DNA of 64,000 nt from Sphingomonadaceae bacterium (lineage in GTDB: Bacteria > Pseudomonadota > Alphaproteobacteria > Sphingomonadales > Sphingomonadaceae). The stretch covers positions 434,001-498,000 of the forward strand of contig RFPL01000001.1 in NCBI GenBank assembly GCA_009926135.1, written 5' to 3'. The first letter of the stretch is position 1, and each line of letters begins with the position of its first letter. A model generated the notes under the pieces. That model had not been told where the DNA came from. It ran no database searches and saw only the letters and a program-made list of their open reading frames with translations. The position numbers were made by a program, and so were the translations under genes. Shown piece by piece: positions 24,708 through 33,617 of the stretch.

Positions 24708-26180
24708 GTGGATAAATTGACTGACCTGATCCTTGTCCTCGACGCCGGCACCACTTCCACCCGCGCGATGTTGTTCGCGCCGGACGGCAAGTTGCAGGGC
24801 GTCGCGCAGCAGGAATTGACCCAGTATTACCCTCAGCCAGGCTGGGTCGAGCACGATGCGGGCGAAATATGGGACAAGACCCTGGCCTGCGCGCGCCGCG
24901 TGGTCGATGCCGCCGGCGGGGCCAGCAAGGTGGCTGCGATCGGCATCACCAACCAGCGCGAGACCGTGGTGGCCTGGGACAAGACGACCGGTCAGCCGCT
25001 GCACCATGCGCTGGTCTGGCAGGATCGCCGCACTGCCGAATTCTGCGCGGCGCTGCGCGATGCCGGGCAGGAGCCGGTGGTCCAGGCGGCGACCGGGCTG
25101 CTGCTCGATCCCTATTTCTCCGGCACCAAGATGCGCTGGCTGATGGGTAACGTTCCCGCCGTGGCCGAGGCTGCGTCAGCCGGGCGGCTGGCGCTGGGCA
25201 CCGTGGAATCCTGGCTGACCTGGAAGCTGTCGGGTGGGGCACACGTGACCGATGCCAGCAATGCCAGCCGCACGTTGCTGCTGCCGCTGGCCGGGGCGAG
25301 TTGGGATGCGGGGCTGTGCGAGCTGTTCGATGTGCCGCAGGCAGCCCTGCCCGAGGTGGTCGACAATGCCGGACGCTTTGCCGCCACCACGCGCGATCTG
25401 TTCGGTGCGGCGATCCCGATTGCGGGCCTGGTTGGCGACCAGCAGAGCGCGACCATCGGCCAGGGCTGCCTCAACCCCGGCGAGACCAAGGCGACCTATG
25501 GCACCGGGGCATTTGTGCTGGCCAACATGGGCAGCGAGGTGCCGCGCTCAGGCCACCGGCTGCTAGGTACGGTCCTGTGCCAACTTGGCGGGACCCGGAC
25601 CTATGCGCTGGAAGGTTCGGTCTTCGTGGCGGGCAGCCTGGTGCAGTGGCTGCGTGACAGCCTGGGCATCATCGCCTCGGCTCCGGAGACCGAGCAACTG
25701 GCGCGCTCCGTGCCCGACAGCGGCGGGGTGACGATCATTCCGGCGCTTTCGGGCTTGGGGGCACCGCACTGGCGGCCCGATGCCCGCGCAGTGATTTCGG
25801 GAATGAGCTTTTCGACCACTCGCGCACACCTGGCCCGCGCCGCGCTGGAAGCCATGGCAATGCAAACGGCCGACCTTGCCGCGGCGTTTTCGGCTGACGG
25901 GGCAGGCTGGACTGCGCTCAGGATCGATGGCGGGATGAGCGCCAACGACTGGATGGCGCAGGACCTGGCCGATGTGCTGCGCGTGCCGGTCGAGCGACCG
26001 GAGTTTGTCGAAACCACTGCGCTGGGTGCGGCCATGCTGGCGGCGGTCGGGGTTGGCCTGCACGGCTCGCTGGACGATGCGGCTGCGGCGATGCGCGGCG
26101 CAGTGCAGCGGTTTATGCCAGGACTTGAGCCGGGGGCTGAGCGCCGCGCAGCCTGGGACCGCGCGCTGTCGCTGACCTAG
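24708..26180 (+). CDS. glpK: Glycerol kinase
   Basis: GlpK phosphorylates glycerol to glycerol 3-phosphate. This FGGY-family protein has about 490 residues, against about 500 in E. coli. Seen: the phosphate loop LVLDAGTTSTRAMLF at the N-terminus, TNQRETVVAWDK, PYFSGTKMRWLM, YGTGAFVLANMG, SGLGAPHWRPDARA and the C-terminal DGGMSANDWMAQDLADVL. The start is either GTG 24708 or TTG 24717; earlier starts lie in the palindromic repeat. No glpF or glpD is adjacent, so the gene is solitary. Its stop overlaps the convergent rcdA-like gene by 4 bp. Confidence 0.94.
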   Translation: MDKLTDLILVLDAGTTSTRAMLFAPDGKLQGVAQQELTQYYPQPGWVEHDAGEIWDKTLACARRVVDAAGGASKVAAIGITNQRETVVAWDKTTGQPLHHALVWQDRRTAEFCAALRDAGQEPVVQAATGLLLDPYFSGTKMRWLMGNVPAVAEAASAGRLALGTVESWLTWKLSGGAHVTDASNASRTLLLPLAGASWDAGLCELFDVPQAALPEVVDNAGRFAATTRDLFGAAIPIAGLVGDQQSATIGQGCLNPGETKATYGTGAFVLANMGSEVPRSGHRLLGTVLCQLGGTRTYALEGSVFVAGSLVQWLRDSLGIIASAPETEQLARSVPDSGGVTIIPALSGLGAPHWRPDARAVISGMSFSTTRAHLARAALEAMAMQTADLAAAFSADGAGWTALRIDGGMSANDWMAQDLADVLRVPVERPEFVETTALGAAMLAAVGVGLHGSLDDAAAAMRGAVQRFMPGLEPGAERRAAWDRALSLT

Positions 26181-26638
26181 CCCCGGGCGCTGCGGGCGAG
26201 CCGTTCGCGCAGCGCCGCAATGGCGCTGGGTGCGCCGGCATCGCGCTCTCGCCAGCTGGCATCGATCCGCTTCAACCGGGCGTGGAACCGCTCGGTCGCC
26301 TCGATCAGGTTGCGGGTTTCGGCATCGAGCAGGGCGAGCCGGGCGGGATCGCTTTCCGGATGGTCAACCAGCTTGCCGTAGCGGTGGAGCTGGAACTCCG
26401 AGAGCTCACCATTGAAGTAAGCGCGGTGGTTGAGCAGCCAGGCCACCGAGTGCATCATCCGTGTGGTGGTGCGCAGCGCCTCGCATGACAGCGCGATCCG
26501 AGCCTCGTCTTCCTGATCCGCCACTTCTTCCAGCCGGCCGGACAGGGTGAAGGCCATGCGTACTTCGTCCGAGAGGACGAGCGCTTCGCAATACAGGCTT
26601 TCCACGATCCGCGGATTGATGTTGGTGGGCGTTCCCAT
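26177..26638 (-). CDS. rcdA: RcdA/DUF1465 family protein (CtrA-degradation adaptor family)
   Basis: A 153-residue helical protein of the DUF1465 family, whose Caulobacter member RcdA is an adaptor in ClpXP-mediated degradation of the cell-cycle regulator CtrA. Seen: LYCEALVLSDEVRMAF, RIALSCEALRTTTRMMHSVA and WLLNHRAYFNGELSEFQL. The family is nearly confined to Alphaproteobacteria, which supports the taxonomic call. Its role in this organism is inferred from the family; no other CtrA-pathway gene is in the window. Confidence 0.8.
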   Translation of the reverse strand: MGTPTNINPRIVESLYCEALVLSDEVRMAFTLSGRLEEVADQEDEARIALSCEALRTTTRMMHSVAWLLNHRAYFNGELSEFQLHRYGKLVDHPESDPARLALLDAETRNLIEATERFHARLKRIDASWRERDAGAPSAIAALRERLARSARG

Positions 26639-26748
26639 AAAGCGGCGGTAACCCCCGGTTCAGGACTTTGTCACCGGCAGTAAGGACAAAATTCACCACC
26701 AATTTTGCACTGTCCCGGCGGGGGACGTTTTCACGCCAAGAGGCAGCC

Positions 26749-26946
26749 TCAGGCGATAATGTCCGGGATCAGGTAGTCCTCAAGCAGCGAAATCTGGTCT
26801 TTCAACCGCAGCTTGCGCTTCTTGAGGCGCGCGATCTGGAGCTGGTCGGTGGCGCCGGCGCTGCTCAACGCATCGATCGCCGCGTCCAGGTCGCGATGTT
26901 CGATCCGCAGCATTTCCAGGCGCTTTTTCAGCTCCTCTTCGCTCAC
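26749..26946 (-). CDS. YdcH-like DUF465 protein (first of a head-to-head pair)
   Basis: A 65-residue, highly charged, mostly helical protein. It matches the DUF465/YdcH family by LEMLRIEHRDLDAAID, an Ala/Gly turn, and LKKRKLRLKDQISLLED near the C-terminus, a short helical hairpin resembling SlyX. GTG 26946 is chosen because GGGAGG lies 5 nt upstream. Function unknown. A shorter paralogue is divergently encoded at 27142. Confidence 0.8.
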   Translation of the reverse strand: MSEEELKKRLEMLRIEHRDLDAAIDALSSAGATDQLQIARLKKRKLRLKDQISLLEDYLIPDIIA

Positions 26947-27141
26947 CAATGCCTCCCTCTGCCCAGTCAGGCGTGACCCCGCTACGACCCACCGCACGGA
27001 CCTCAACTGAGTGCTTCGCAAGATAGGCTTAATATGCTTCCATGACAATCGCAGTGACCCCCGCCGCATGCCGAGTCGGGAACGCGATCTCGGTCTGGGC
27101 CTCGGTCCTGCCCCCTGGGGGCATACGGAGGAGTATCGCCA

Positions 27142-27297
27142 ATGGAAACGTCGCATGTCAGTGCCTTGCAGCTCAAGCACGCCGGTCTTGAACGCCAGAT
27201 CCAGGACGAGCTGAACCGACCTTTGCCTGACCTCGCGACGGTCCAGCACCTCAAACGCCGCAAGCTTCGCATCAAGGAAGAGCTCGCGCACATCTAG
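27142..27297 (+). CDS. Short YdcH-like DUF465 protein (second of the pair)
   Basis: A 51-residue protein starting METSHVSALQLKHAGLERQ and ending LKRRKLRIKEELAHI, clearly the same helical-hairpin family as the protein encoded at 26749; the shared C-terminal block is LKxRKLRxK. ATG 27142 has GGAGGAG 8 nt upstream. The two genes are divergent, separated by 195 bp, and look like an old duplication followed by inversion or independent recruitment. Function unknown. Confidence 0.8.
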   Translation: METSHVSALQLKHAGLERQIQDELNRPLPDLATVQHLKRRKLRIKEELAHI

Positions 27298-27319
27298 CCG
27301 GCTCTGCCCTTGCGCGCGG

Positions 27320-27366
27320 CCGGTGGCGGGTTGGGCCCTTGGGGCCGGGAGGCCCGCCACCGGTTT
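27320..27366 (+). terminator. Stem-loop after the short DUF465 gene, possible terminator
   Basis: CCGGTGGCGGG (27320-27330) and CCCGCCACCGG (27353-27363) form a perfect 11-bp stem around a GC-rich 22-nt loop that can itself fold, followed by TTT. It starts 22 bp after the stop codon. The T-tract is short, so efficiency as a terminator is uncertain. Beyond the stem-loop I see nothing further up to ptsP. Confidence 0.5.
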
Positions 27367-27513
27367 CCGCACCCTTGATTGGACGCCCGGTGGGGCGCCG
27401 GATTGCGGGCAATGGATCGCAACCGATTGCAGTTGAACGGGATTGGCAACAAATACGGTTGCGCTCCGCCGCAGCGCGTTTGCTTAGTTCGCAGTTTGGG
27501 CTAGCTATGGCCC

Positions 27514-29787
27514 ATGCCCGCTTCCGCCGCTTCGGCCGCCCGCACGATCCTGACGCGCCTGCACGATGTCATGGCCTCGCGCAGCCATGCCCAGGCGAAG
27601 CTGAACAATGTGGTCGAAGTGATTGGCGAGGGCCTCGATAGCGAAGTCTGCTCAATCTACCTGCTGCGCGAAGGCATGCTTGAACTGTTCGCGACCCGCG
27701 GTCTGGCGCAGGAGGCGGTTCACGTCACCCGCATGGCCGTGGGCGAGGGGCTGGTTGGCACGATCGCCCAGGATACCGAGATGCTCAACCTGGCCGAAGC
27801 GACGGCCCATCCAGACTTTTCCTATCGCCCCGAAACAGGGGAGGAAAAGTTCCATTCCTTTGCCGGGGTGCCGATTGTCCGGCGTGAGCGCGCGGTCGGG
27901 GTGCTGTGCGTCCAGCATGCTGAGCCGCGCCGCTATGAAGAAGTGGAGATCGAGGCGCTCCAGACCGTGGCCATGGTGCTGTCGGAACTGATCGCCAACG
28001 CCGACCTGGTCGACGAGGAAGAGGCTCTGCTCAGTCCCGCGATGACCGGGCCGCAGCGGCTGGCGGGCCTGGCCCTGGTCAAGGGACTGGCGATCGGTAG
28101 CGCGGTTTTCCACCAGCCGCGCATCACCATCGAACACGTGATGGCCGAGGACCGTGATGCCGAGCTGCAGCGGGTTTACCTGGCCTTCGACAAGATGCGC
28201 GAACAGATCGACCGGATGGCCAGTCAGGCCGAATTCGGTGTGGGTGGCGAGCATGAGGAAGTGCTCCAGACCTACAAGATGTTCGCTTACGACGAAGGTT
28301 GGAGCCGCCGGATCATCGAGGCGATCGATAGCGGGCTGACGGCTGAAGCTGCGATTGAGCGGGTGCAGCAGCGCACCCGGATGCGGATGCGGCAGATCGA
28401 CGATCCGCTGCTGGCTGACCGGATGCACGATCTGGAAGACCTTTCCAACCGGCTGCTGCGGATCGTTTCGGGCCAGATGGGCACCGCGGCCACCATGGGG
28501 CTGAAGCAGGATGCGATCCTGATCGCCCGCAACCTCGGTCCGGCCGAACTGCTCGAATATGACAAGCGCCGGCTCAAGGGTGTGGTGCTGGAAGAAGGCT
28601 CGCTGACGGCGCACGTGGTGATCGTGGCGCGGGCCATGGGCATCCCGGTACTCGGCCGCGTGCGGGGCCTGCGTGGGGCGATCCGCGAGGGTGACCTGCT
28701 GCTGCTTGATGCCGATGGGGGCCATGTCACCACCCGGCCGCAACCAGCAGTCGTCGACGCCTTCGAGGCCCGCTTTGCCAAGAGCAAGGAGCGCCAGGCT
28801 GCCTATGCCAAGCTGCGCGATGTCGAGCCGTTCACTCGCTGCGGCACGCGCATCACGGTGATGATGAACGCGGGCCTGCGCGATGATATGCCGGGCCTGT
28901 CGCTGACCGGGGCCGATGGGGTCGGGCTGTTCCGAACCGAGTTCCAGTTTCTGGTTTCAGCGACATTGCCGGCGCGCGAGCGCCAGACCCGGCTCTACCG
29001 CGACGTGCTCGATGCCGCCGGGGACAAGCCGGTCGTGTTCCGCACGGTCGATATCGGTGGTGACAAGGTGCTGCCCTACCTGCGGCATAATGACGGCGAA
29101 ACCGAAGAGAACCCAGCGATGGGCTGGCGCGCGCTGCGCGTGGCACTGGAACGCGGCGGGTTGCTGAAGGTCCAGGCACGCTCGCTGCTTGAGGCGGCGG
29201 CGGGGCGAACATTGAACGTGATGTTCCCGATGGTCACCGAGCCGTGGGAATTCGATGCGGCGCGGGCAGTCTTCGAGGCTCAGCTGACCTATCTCAAGGG
29301 GCAGAAGAAGCCGCTGCCTGAAGCGATCCGTTATGGCGCGATGCTCGAAGTGCCGGCCTTGGCCGAGCAGCTGGACGTGCTGGCGCCCAAGCTGTCGTTT
29401 CTCTCGATCGGCACCAATGACCTGACCCAGTTCCTGTTCGCGGCCGACCGCGCCAACCCCAAGCTGGCTGAACGCTATGACTGGCTTTCACCCGCGATCC
29501 TGCGCTTTCTTAAGCGCGTGATCCAGGGTGTGGCAGGTCACGATGTTGATATTACCGTGTGCGGTGAAATGGGCGGCCGCCGGCTGGAGGCGCTCGCCCT
29601 GCTGGGGATCGGCATCCGCCGCCTCTCGATCACGCCGGCCAGCGTCGGTCCGATCAAGGAACTGATCCGCAAGGTCGACCTTGAAGAGATCGGCGGGGCG
29701 ATGAACGGCTGGCTGATGTCCCCACCGCGCGATCTGCGCAGCGCACTGATCGCCTGGGCTCAGGAACGCGGAATCGACTGCGACTGA
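27514..29787 (+). CDS. ptsP: Phosphoenolpyruvate-protein phosphotransferase PtsP (enzyme I-Ntr)
   Basis: The first component of the nitrogen-type PTS, which relays phosphate from PEP to NPr and EIIA-Ntr in regulatory signalling. In this 757-residue protein, residues about 10-165 form a GAF domain (SEVCSIYLLR, VGEGLVGTIAQ, FAGVPIVRR); then follows the PEP-utiliser N-terminal domain with the phosphorylated H367 in EEGSLTAHVVIVARAMGIP. The C-terminal TIM barrel has VGLFRTEFQFL, FRTVDIGGDKVLP, the catalytic C683 in TVCGEMGGR, and SIGTNDLTQF. ATG 27514 lacks a strong Shine-Dalgarno site. ptsN, ptsO and hprK are not in the window. Confidence 0.95.
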   Translation: MPASAASAARTILTRLHDVMASRSHAQAKLNNVVEVIGEGLDSEVCSIYLLREGMLELFATRGLAQEAVHVTRMAVGEGLVGTIAQDTEMLNLAEATAHPDFSYRPETGEEKFHSFAGVPIVRRERAVGVLCVQHAEPRRYEEVEIEALQTVAMVLSELIANADLVDEEEALLSPAMTGPQRLAGLALVKGLAIGSAVFHQPRITIEHVMAEDRDAELQRVYLAFDKMREQIDRMASQAEFGVGGEHEEVLQTYKMFAYDEGWSRRIIEAIDSGLTAEAAIERVQQRTRMRMRQIDDPLLADRMHDLEDLSNRLLRIVSGQMGTAATMGLKQDAILIARNLGPAELLEYDKRRLKGVVLEEGSLTAHVVIVARAMGIPVLGRVRGLRGAIREGDLLLLDADGGHVTTRPQPAVVDAFEARFAKSKERQAAYAKLRDVEPFTRCGTRITVMMNAGLRDDMPGLSLTGADGVGLFRTEFQFLVSATLPARERQTRLYRDVLDAAGDKPVVFRTVDIGGDKVLPYLRHNDGETEENPAMGWRALRVALERGGLLKVQARSLLEAAAGRTLNVMFPMVTEPWEFDAARAVFEAQLTYLKGQKKPLPEAIRYGAMLEVPALAEQLDVLAPKLSFLSIGTNDLTQFLFAADRANPKLAERYDWLSPAILRFLKRVIQGVAGHDVDITVCGEMGGRRLEALALLGIGIRRLSITPASVGPIKELIRKVDLEEIGGAMNGWLMSPPRDLRSALIAWAQERGIDCD

Positions 29788-29927
29788 TCCGGCCCACCGC
29801 ATAAAGCCGCCGGATTGTCGCGAACGCGGCGTACTGAGCCGAATTTACGTTGACTTGGGGCGGCAAACCGGGATGGTCCGCCGGGCGGGGCAAAGATCGC
29901 AAAGACAGTACTGCTTCCGGGGTCGAA

Positions 29928-30881
29928 ATGATTGAAAACGAACAACAAGAGGCGGAGCTTCCGCTGGAAGGCGCCGGGGCACAACTGGCCCGTGCGCGCG
30001 AGGCGGCAGGTAAGTCGCTGGCCGATATTGCGCTGGCAACTCGCGTTTCCGAACGGCAGCTCGCCCTGATCGAGGCTGGCAACTTTGCCGCCCTCCCGTC
30101 GCGGGCTTATGCCATTGGTTTCTCGCGGACCTACGCCAAGGTAGTCGGGCTCGACAGCAATGCCATCGTAGCCATGGTGCGCGAGGAACTGGCCCGGCAG
30201 GAGCCGGACAGCGTCCGCCGAACGGTGCCGGCCTTTGAGCCCGGGGATCCGGCCCGCCTACCTGGGCGCCGGGTAGCCTGGTATGCCGCCGCCGGCGTGC
30301 TCCTGGTGCTGATCGCCGGCTTTGTCGCCTGGCCCAGCCTCTATGCACCGGGCGGTTCGCTGCCTTCGATCCTGCCGAGTGAGACGCCAAGTCCGGCAGT
30401 GACGACTGCAGCGCCGGCCCCGGTTCCGATCACTGGCCCGGTGGTGTTCACCGCGACGCGTGACCAGGTCTGGGTGCGCTTTGCCGATGGCAACGGTCAG
30501 CAACTGCTGCAAAAGGTCCTGGCGGTGGGCGAAAGCTGGACCGTGCCCGAGAACGCCGGTGCGGTTACGCTGACCACGGCCCGCCCGGATGGCCTGGCGG
30601 TAACGATCGGTGGGCGCGCGGTGCCGCCGCTGGCTGACCAGGAGCAGACCATGCGCGACGTGCCTGTTACTGCGGCCGCCCTGCTGGCGCGCGGAACGCA
30701 GCCGGTTGCTCTGACTAGCCCGCCCCCGGCAGCCACCGGCACTGTTGGTGCGCAGCGCCGCCAGCCGCGCGCGGCCGGTGAGCCGCGCGGCGAAACGCAG
30801 CCTGCCCCGACTGCGGTCGAACCAGCGGGGGCCGCGCCGGGCGCGATCACAACTGCCGCAACTGCGGATAGCCAGGGCTGA
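29928..30881 (+). CDS. RodZ-like membrane protein with cytoplasmic HTH and DUF4115
   Basis: A 317-residue protein with RodZ architecture. The N-terminal Xre-like helix-turn-helix includes LARAREAAGKSLADIALAT and LIEAGNFAALPSRAYAIGF (residues 18-70); a transmembrane helix lies near 120-140; the C-terminal DUF4115 domain has VVFTATRDQVWVRFADG and VLAVGESWTVP; a Pro/Ala tail follows. RodZ links MreB to the cell-wall elongation machinery. It lies between ptsP and the cpoB-like gene. ATG 29928 is used because upstream codons have no family-like sequence. Assignment as RodZ rather than another HTH-TM protein is likely but not certain. Confidence 0.8.
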   Translation: MIENEQQEAELPLEGAGAQLARAREAAGKSLADIALATRVSERQLALIEAGNFAALPSRAYAIGFSRTYAKVVGLDSNAIVAMVREELARQEPDSVRRTVPAFEPGDPARLPGRRVAWYAAAGVLLVLIAGFVAWPSLYAPGGSLPSILPSETPSPAVTTAAPAPVPITGPVVFTATRDQVWVRFADGNGQQLLQKVLAVGESWTVPENAGAVTLTTARPDGLAVTIGGRAVPPLADQEQTMRDVPVTAAALLARGTQPVALTSPPPAATGTVGAQRRQPRAAGEPRGETQPAPTAVEPAGAAPGAITTAATADSQG

Positions 30882-30981
30882 CGCCTCGACAGGGTTAATT
30901 CAGCGCGGCTATGCAAGGGAAAATACCGGTAGAAATACCGGCTTTTGTCGCAGAGCCGCTTGATTGGATGGGAATAGGCAG

Positions 30982-32022
30982 ATGAAGACCTTCGCCGCGA
31001 TGCACCGCCCCTTGCTGGCTGCAATGGCAGTAGTTCTGGCCGCGCCGGTGATTGCGCAGAGCAATGCGGCGGACCCCGCCGCCGAAGCGCGGATCCGCAA
31101 GCTGGAAGCCGAAGTCCGGGCACTGCAGCGCCAGGTATTCCCGGGTGGTGATGGCAAATACTTCCCGCCGCTGGCCCAGCCTGGCCAGCCCGCAGCGGTG
31201 GCAAGCGGTACGCCTGCTTCTAGCCCGGTGGCCGACCTGCTGGTCCGGGTCGACGGAATCGAGTCCCAGCTGGCGCGGTTGACCGCTCAGCAGGAAGAGA
31301 ATGGCAACAAGCTGGCACAGCTGGAAGCCAAGGTTGCCGCGCTCGCCCCGGCCGCGCCCGCTGTAGTTGCGGCTTCGCCCGCTCCCAGCGCCACGCCTGG
31401 AGAAGCGGGTGCCGTTACGGCGACCAACGGCGCGACCACCAGCGGCAACCTGGCGGTGATGACGGGCGGGGCTTCTCAGCCCAAGCCCGCCGCGGCCCCG
31501 CCAGCAGCCGGTGCGGCCAAGCCGTCAGCAGCAGCCAAGCCAATCGCCACCAAGCCGGTCGCCACCAAGCCTGCCGCTGCCTCGGCTGCGCGGCTCGCTG
31601 CCGTCCGCGCGATCGAAAAGCCCAAGACTGCCGACGCCGGGGACGATGAATACTCCTACGGCTTCCGCCTATGGGAGGCCAAGTTCCATCCCGAGGCGCA
31701 GCAGCAACTGAAGCTGTTCCTCGACAAGTATCCGCGCCATGCGCGACGTTCCTTCGCGCGCAACCTGCTTGGCCGGTCACTGCTTGACGAGGGCAAGCCG
31801 GATGAAGCGCAGAAGTGGTTCCTTGAAAACTACAAGGACAAGCAGTTCCGCGACCGCGCGGCTGACAGCGTGCTGTTCCTGGCTGAGGCAACCAAGCGTC
31901 AGAAGGACACGGCCCGGGCCTGCATCGCCCTGGCGCAGTTTGTCGACGAGTTCCCGAACGAGGCCGCCGGTCGCCTGAAGAGCCAGTACGATGCAACCCG
32001 CGCCGGGCTCAAGTGCGATTGA
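30982..32022 (+). CDS. cpoB: CpoB/YbgF-like periplasmic TPR protein
   Basis: A 346-residue exported protein with a signal peptide at residues 1-25 (ending APVIAQ), a coiled-coil region (ARIRKLEAEVRALQRQV; VDGIESQLARLTAQQEENG), a long Ala/Pro/Lys-rich linker and C-terminal TPR-like repeats with YGFRLWEAKFHPEAQQQL, FLDKYPRHARRSFARNLLG and KDTARACIALAQFVDEFPN. CpoB couples peptidoglycan synthesis with the Tol-Pal system; tol and pal genes are not in the window. The 3' end overlaps tilS by 32 bp. The linker is much longer than in E. coli CpoB. Confidence 0.85.
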   Translation: MKTFAAMHRPLLAAMAVVLAAPVIAQSNAADPAAEARIRKLEAEVRALQRQVFPGGDGKYFPPLAQPGQPAAVASGTPASSPVADLLVRVDGIESQLARLTAQQEENGNKLAQLEAKVAALAPAAPAVVAASPAPSATPGEAGAVTATNGATTSGNLAVMTGGASQPKPAAAPPAAGAAKPSAAAKPIATKPVATKPAAASAARLAAVRAIEKPKTADAGDDEYSYGFRLWEAKFHPEAQQQLKLFLDKYPRHARRSFARNLLGRSLLDEGKPDEAQKWFLENYKDKQFRDRAADSVLFLAEATKRQKDTARACIALAQFVDEFPNEAAGRLKSQYDATRAGLKCD

Positions 32023-32965
32023 TCTGTCGGCCAGCCTGACTGCCCGCTTCGCGGCCGATATTGCGCCGCTGTGGGCGGGTGAGGGGCTCCTGGGCTTGGC
32101 TGTATCGGGCGGTCCCGACAGCCTCGCGCTGCTGCTTCTGGCCAACGCAGCCTTGCCGGGACGGATCGGCGCTGCGACAGTCGATCACGGCTTGCGGAGC
32201 GCCAACGCCGAAGAGGCCGCCATGGTCGCGGCGCTGTGCCAGCGGCTTGGCGTGCCGCATGCGACGCTGCCGGTGTCGCTGGCCGAGGGCAATGTCCAGG
32301 CCAAGGCACGCACCGCGCGCTATGCCGCGCTGGCCGGTTGGATGGGCGAGCAGGGCGTGACTGCACTGGCGACCGCGCACCATGCCGATGACCAGGCCGA
32401 AACGCTGCTGCTACGGCTCAACCGGGGCAGCGGGGTGGCGGGCCTCGCGGGGGTGCGCGCGCGCGGACAGGTGCCGGGCACGCGGCTATCTCTGGTCCGC
32501 CCGCTGCTTGGCTGGCGCCGCGCCGAACTGGCTGGGATCGTGACCGCTGCGGGGCTGGCTGCGGCTGACGATCCGTCCAACCGAGACGACCGGTTTGACC
32601 GTGCCAGGCTACGAAAATCCCTGGCCGTGGCCGACTGGCTCGATGTCTCGGCGCTGGCGGCGAGCGCGGCGCACCTCGCCGATGCCGACGCTGCGCTTGA
32701 TTGGGCCGCGCTGCGCGAGTGGCAGGACTGCGTGACCCGCGCGCCGCTTGGGCTGGTCTATCGCCCGCAGGCTCCGCGGGCGATTGCGCTGCGGGTGCTC
32801 AGTCGGATCATCACCGAACTCGATGGCCAAGTCCCGCGCGGCAGTGCTGTCGCGCGGCTGTTCGATAGTTTGGTCGCGCGCCAGCCCGCCTCGATCGGTA
32901 ATCTGGTGGGACGACCGCTGCCCGAAGGCTGGAGCTTTTCGAAGGCCCCGGCACGGCGCGCCTAG
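31991..32965 (+). CDS. tilS: tRNA(Ile)-lysidine synthetase
   Basis: TilS converts C34 of the CAU-anticodon tRNA-Ile to lysidine, an essential modification. This 324-residue protein has the N-type ATP-pyrophosphatase loop LAVSGGPDSLALLLL near residue 40, TVDHGLR, TAHHADDQAETLLLRLNRGSGVAGLAG and the downstream PLLGWRRAEL and DDPSNRDDRFDRARLR. It is the short form without the large C-terminal domain of E. coli TilS, which is normal in Alphaproteobacteria. It overlaps the cpoB-like gene by 32 bp. In many relatives ftsH follows; here a convergent isomerase gene does, overlapping by 4 bp. Confidence 0.93.
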   Translation: MQPAPGSSAIDLSASLTARFAADIAPLWAGEGLLGLAVSGGPDSLALLLLANAALPGRIGAATVDHGLRSANAEEAAMVAALCQRLGVPHATLPVSLAEGNVQAKARTARYAALAGWMGEQGVTALATAHHADDQAETLLLRLNRGSGVAGLAGVRARGQVPGTRLSLVRPLLGWRRAELAGIVTAAGLAAADDPSNRDDRFDRARLRKSLAVADWLDVSALAASAAHLADADAALDWAALREWQDCVTRAPLGLVYRPQAPRAIALRVLSRIITELDGQVPRGSAVARLFDSLVARQPASIGNLVGRPLPEGWSFSKAPARRA

Positions 32966-33612
32966 CGCCGTTCCATCCCCTGCTGCTGCATCCGCCAGAC
33001 CAACTGGTCATAGCGGTCCTGCCCGAAGAACGGCTCACCCTGATAGACCATCAGCGGCACGCCGTAGTGGCCACCCAGGCGCTGGTCGGCTTCATTCGCC
33101 TTTATTACGTCATCAAGCCGGTCGGCGTCAGCGGCCAGCACTGCATCCATTTCGGCGAGGTCACAGCCCGCGCTGGCCAGCGCTCTGGCCAAGTGGTCAC
33201 CCTCATGCCAGCCGTCGGTCTCGCCCGACCAGATCAGATGGCTGATCGCACGCAGCACGGCCAGGCCCTGGCCCCGCTCCGCCGCCAGCGCGCCGAGCCT
33301 GGTTAGGCGGTGAATATGGGGTTGCTCCTTGGGATAAGTGCGCGTGGCATAGTCCATCACCACCGGGTCCGGGCGCGGCCAGCGCAGCGGCATGCCGGCA
33401 AATTCGGCGCTGCGCACGCAGTCGCGCATCAGGTAGCTGGTCCACAGCGGGTCGGCCTGGGCAAAGAATTCCGGTTGGCGCACCGCAATCGGCAGGACGG
33501 GACGGACATTCACCTGTGCGTCCCAGTCGCGTTCCAGCTCCAGCAGCTTGGGCACCACGATGTAGGAGTAGGGCGAACGGAACGACCAGTAGAGGTCAAC
33601 GGTGTGGGTCAT
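32962..33612 (-). CDS. 2-hydroxychromene-2-carboxylate isomerase-like DsbA-family protein
   Basis: A 216-residue thioredoxin-fold protein of the kappa-class GST/HCCA isomerase group. Seen: DLYWSFRSPYSYIVVPKLLE at the N-terminus with the catalytic Ser of the SPY motif, and LGGHYGVPLMVYQGEPFFGQDRYDQLVW at the C-terminus. The classic enzyme isomerises 2-hydroxychromene-2-carboxylate in naphthalene degradation, but many homologues have other or unknown substrates and no naphthalene genes are present. It lies 5 bp downstream of the alcohol dehydrogenase gene on the same strand, so the two form an operon. Confidence 0.85.
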   Translation of the reverse strand: MTHTVDLYWSFRSPYSYIVVPKLLELERDWDAQVNVRPVLPIAVRQPEFFAQADPLWTSYLMRDCVRSAEFAGMPLRWPRPDPVVMDYATRTYPKEQPHIHRLTRLGALAAERGQGLAVLRAISHLIWSGETDGWHEGDHLARALASAGCDLAEMDAVLAADADRLDDVIKANEADQRLGGHYGVPLMVYQGEPFFGQDRYDQLVWRMQQQGMERR

Positions 33613-33617
33613 TCAGG

